A program made the translations under genes and the position numbers. Below, piece by piece: positions 8,701 to 10,606 of a DNA stretch of 10,606 bases (position 1 is the stretch's first letter; every line of letters begins with the position of its first letter). Source of the stretch: Pelagophyceae sp. CCMP2097 (lineage: Eukaryota > Sar > Pelagophyceae); NCBI GenBank assembly GCA_026770575.1, contig MU658023.1:1-10606 (forward strand), in the 5' to 3' direction. A model generated the notes under the pieces. The model was not told the origin of the DNA and did no database searches. It saw nothing but the letters and a program-made list of their open reading frames with translations.

Positions 8701-10114
8701 TCTTGAAGCTCGGCGACGTGGCCGCGCTGATGCAGTTGTACGTGCGCGAGCAGCAGTGGGATCTGGCCATGGCGCTGTCGCAGGCGCACGAAGGGCAATT
8801 CGACAAGGCGCTGTTTCTGCCGTACGCCGAGTGGTTGGCTTTACACGATAAATTCGACGAAGCCCTCGACGCGTACAGACGCAGCGGCCGACCGGACATG
8901 GCCCGCAAGATGATGGAGCAACTCACCTTCAACGCCGTCGTCGAGTCGCGCTTCAACGACGCCGCGTGAGTGGGGAACAGAGCGTCACGCAAGAGGGCAC
9001 CTCTGGCCCAGGCAAGAGGGACGCCGCCGTCATTAGGTACTACTACTGGCTTTTGGCGACGGAGATGCTGCGCACGGCTTCCGAGGCCGGGGGCGCGGAC
9101 GCGGTGCGGGCGGCGCTCCCGACGTACCAAGACTATCTGCACAAGGCGGATTTGTACTACGCCTATTTCCACATCGAGTCGTACTTCCTCCCCTTTTCCG
9201 AGCTGCGGCCCGACGTTTTGTTCCAGTGCGCCCGGTTTGTCGTGAACGCGCTGGGTGCCAACGAGGCGCCGCACGGCATTTCCCGAGTCAAGGTGCTCTA
9301 CACTCTCGCCAAGCAGTCCAAGCACCTCGGCGCATTCAAGCTCGCCAGATTCGCGTACGAGAAGCTCGGGAGTATGAAGGTGCCCGAGGCCTGGGCCGAC
9401 GATCTGGACCTAGACATGCTAGCCATCCATTCCAAGCCCGTGCGAGACAACGCCGAGCTCTTACCAGTCTGCTACCGATGCGGTGCGACCAACGCTCTGT
9501 TGAACCCGGTGATGCAGCACGCTTCCGCGGGGCCCTACGCGGAAAGAGCGCACTGCGACATGTGCACTTCCTGCGGCCACCCGTTCATCCGGTCGTTCCT
9601 CAACTTTGAGATTTTGCCGTTGATCGAGTTCTTGCCAGAGGCGGGCCTGACGGACGACGAAGCAAAAGAGCTCGTGCGCGAGGCGCCGCCGGACCGCGGC
9701 CTGCCCGGCCGCATCGGCGGCAGCGCCGGGCGATGGAACGAACGAGCCGTCGGCGGCGCGGATGTCATGGGCATGGGCGACGACGACGAGGAGGGCGACG
9801 ACGACTTGTTTGGCAAGTGCATCAACCGCACTCTCTCCATGCAGGAGGGCGCCAACGCGTACATGAGCGTCACCGCCGACGCCAGAACGCTGCGGTCTCT
9901 GCGGCGCGAGGATGTCTACGTCTGCTCGCCCAAATTCCCGGGCATGCGCGCCACGTTCTACAAGGCCGCCATCGCCGACGTCCACATGGCCATCTCGCAG
10001 CCCTGCCACCGCTTCTTCCACGAGGAGGACTTTGAGTTCCAGCTCCTGCGCGACGGCAAGTGCCCCTACTCGCGCTTCAAGCAGGCAGACATCGGCGACT
10101 TTGGGCCCTGCTAG
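5721..10114 (+). CDS. IFT122: Intraflagellar transport protein IFT122 (IFT-A core), five exons
   Basis: IFT122 is a core subunit of the IFT-A complex, which drives retrograde transport in cilia and helps import membrane cargo. Exons: 5721-5740, 5843-5976, 6115-6278, 6393-8965, 9037-10114 (TAG at 10112-10114), 1322 residues, slightly longer than the roughly 1240 of human IFT122. Order: N-terminal WD40 propeller (IAFKPDGTQ near 27-35; a full WD unit at 60-89, [15 protein letters not shown] to [39 protein letters not shown]), a second propeller ([19 protein letters not shown]), a TPR-like alpha-solenoid from about residue 630 ([38 protein letters not shown]), then a zinc-binding region (CYRC at 1109-1112; CDMCTSC at 1137-1143) and a C-terminal ending with CPYS where I remember CPYC in human. 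Lineage-specific inserts rich in Pro, Gly and Ala lie at about 382-420 and 691-735. The first exon (MKPKLLW across the junction) was chosen because it supplies an ATG, a GTGCGT donor and the family's N-terminal W-T-D pattern. The second intron appears to use a GC donor. Confidence 0.95.
5741..5842 (+). other. Intron 1 of IFT122 (102 nt, GT-AG)
   Basis: Donor GTGCGT at 5741 and acceptor ATGTAG ending at 5842. The conserved frame at 5843 onward has no usable ATG upstream of IAFKPDG, and this splice in phase 2 joins a 20-nt exon to form MKPKLLW-TDPG. Retention would meet a TGA at 5823-5825. The donor hexamer is the same as in glucosidase intron 2. Confidence 0.8.
5977..6114 (+). other. Intron 2 of IFT122 (138 nt, apparent GC-AG)
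   Basis: Homology stops after VYQTID and resumes at [11 protein letters not shown], with acceptor GCGCAG ending at 6114. Exon 3 needs two bases to complete a codon, so the upstream exon must end in phase 1 at 5976 and the intron begins GCGCGCC. There is no GT between 5977 and the in-frame TGA at 6033-6035, so a downstream GT donor is not available, and the nearest upstream GT (5958) gives the wrong phase. Confidence 0.8.
6279..6392 (+). other. Intron 3 of IFT122 (114 nt, GT-AG)
   Basis: Donor CAG/GTACGA at 6279 and acceptor GTCACAG ending at 6392, phase 0, joining NESIQ to VVAYNP as in the family. Retention gives a TGA within the intron. It contains an 11-bp tandem duplication, CGAGACGGCCC at 6298-6308 and 6309-6319. 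Confidence 0.92.
8966..9036 (+). other. Intron 4 of IFT122 (71 nt, GT-AG)
   Basis: Donor GTGAGT at 8966 and acceptor CATTAG ending at 9036, phase 2, joining SRFNDAA to YYYWLL exactly as in the conserved family motif. Unspliced, the frame ends at TGA (8967-8969). A 9-bp direct repeat GCAAGAGGG occurs inside at 8989-8997 and 9012-9020. Confidence 0.95.
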
Positions 10115-10384
10115 CAAACATAGAGGCGGGACCGCGCAAAGGGCGCGGCCGGACGAGCACCGCCCGCGCCACATCCGCCGTTTCGGCGGCGGCGGCGGCC
10201 CGTGCGACGCGGCGGCCCAGGGCGCGCCGCGGGCGGCACCGCACGCCAGAAAATCCCTGACCTAAGCTCTCTCAATGCTCCGGCCGGCCCGCCAGCGACC
10301 TAGAGGTCGCGCTCCCGAGAGCTCGAGCACCCGGTCACTAGCAGGAGCTCTTACAGAGAGGGCTCTTAAAGCTGAAAGTTAAGT

Positions 10385-10606
10385 ACGAGGACAACGCGAC
10401 GAGAGGGGGGGGTCCGGGGGGTCTCCCCCCGGCACCGCGAGGGACAGTCCGGGGCCTGCGGACGGGCCTTCGCCACTGGGGTCGTCGCCGCGAAGCAGTA
10501 GTACCAGGGACAACGCAACGAGGACAACGCTTTGAGCCGGTCGCGGCGCGCGCGCAACGGAGGCCGCCCGAGGAGCGGAGTGACGAGGACAACGCGACGA
10601 GGACAA
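10385..10606. repeat. Dispersed short repeat with core GGACAACGC
   Basis: The 19-mer ACGAGGACAACGCGACGAG occurs exactly at 10385-10403 and 10583-10601. Its core GGACAACGC occurs at 10389-10397, 10508-10516, 10522-10530 and 10587-10595, and a further copy beginning GGACAA is cut off by the window edge. Within the clusters the spacing is about 14 bases, like a small minisatellite interrupted by unrelated sequence. The array probably continues beyond the window. Confidence 0.75.
10414..10432. repeat. Perfect 8-bp G/C hairpin with a 3-base loop
   Basis: CCGGGGGG (10414-10421), loop TCT, CCCCCCGG (10425-10432). The arms pair perfectly and consist only of G and C, next to another G run at about 10405-10412. 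It may be a structure-prone spot or part of the surrounding repeat; no function is implied. Confidence 0.6.

Larger units (their letters stand above)
10115..10606. other. Downstream flank of IFT122 without a supported gene
   Basis: No convincing coding region or RNA gene is visible in these 492 bases. The first part (to about 10260) is extremely G+C rich with GGC runs. Around 10302-10319 is an inverted pair GCGACCT/AGGTCGC with a two-base centre. From about 10385 to the window end a short repeat recurs, and a G/C hairpin lies at 10414-10432 (both listed separately). It could hold the IFT122 3' untranslated region followed by repetitive intergenic DNA. Confidence 0.5.

Noticed and set aside
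1..10606. A hidden defence system, mobile element, CRISPR array or biosynthetic cluster.
   Set aside because: No spaced repeats with unique spacers, transposase or reverse transcriptase motifs, or terminal inverted repeats were seen. The two identified genes are ordinary eukaryotic housekeeping and ciliary genes.

Overview
This window is nuclear DNA from a flagellate eukaryote with a compact, G+C-rich genome (roughly two thirds G+C by eye, with third codon positions almost always G or C). Two large conserved eukaryotic genes can be assembled from exons interrupted by short introns of 50 to 138 nt. The presence of an intraflagellar-transport gene means the lineage has, or recently had, a cilium. 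High G+C, short introns and tight gene spacing would fit a GC-rich microalga such as a pelagophyte or haptophyte, but nothing in the window fixes the taxon.

Layout: (1) 1-322 is downstream flank with no supported gene. (2) 323-3430, minus strand, is a four-exon gene for the catalytic alpha subunit of ER glucosidase II (GH31 family, GANAB-like, 976 residues in my model). (3) 3431-3919 is a divergent intergenic region holding a two-copy tandem repeat built in codons. (4) 3920-5458, plus strand, is a single-exon 512-residue protein I do not recognise. (5) 5459-5720 is a short gap before the next gene. (6) 5721-10114, plus strand, is a five-exon gene for IFT122, a core IFT-A subunit (1322 residues in my model). 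(7) 10115-10606 is a downstream flank with a dispersed short repeat and a strong G/C hairpin.

The genes do not form a pathway: one trims N-glycans in the ER, one runs retrograde ciliary transport, and one is unknown. The alpha-glucosidase gene and the unknown gene are divergently arranged and may share a promoter region.

The most interesting signals concern splicing. In IFT122 the second intron has no GT dinucleotide available as a donor, and homology places the donor at a GC. In the glucosidase gene the first intron is bordered on both sides by the same hexamer GTCGAC; it either uses a GC donor or a GT lying inside that duplicated hexamer. Other points are the unknown gene with its codon-sized repeat, and the apparent loss of two cysteines from the last zinc site of IFT122. 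I saw no mobile element, CRISPR array, tRNA or rRNA. All gene models rest on my reading of reading frames and remembered family alignments; no search or RNA evidence was available.
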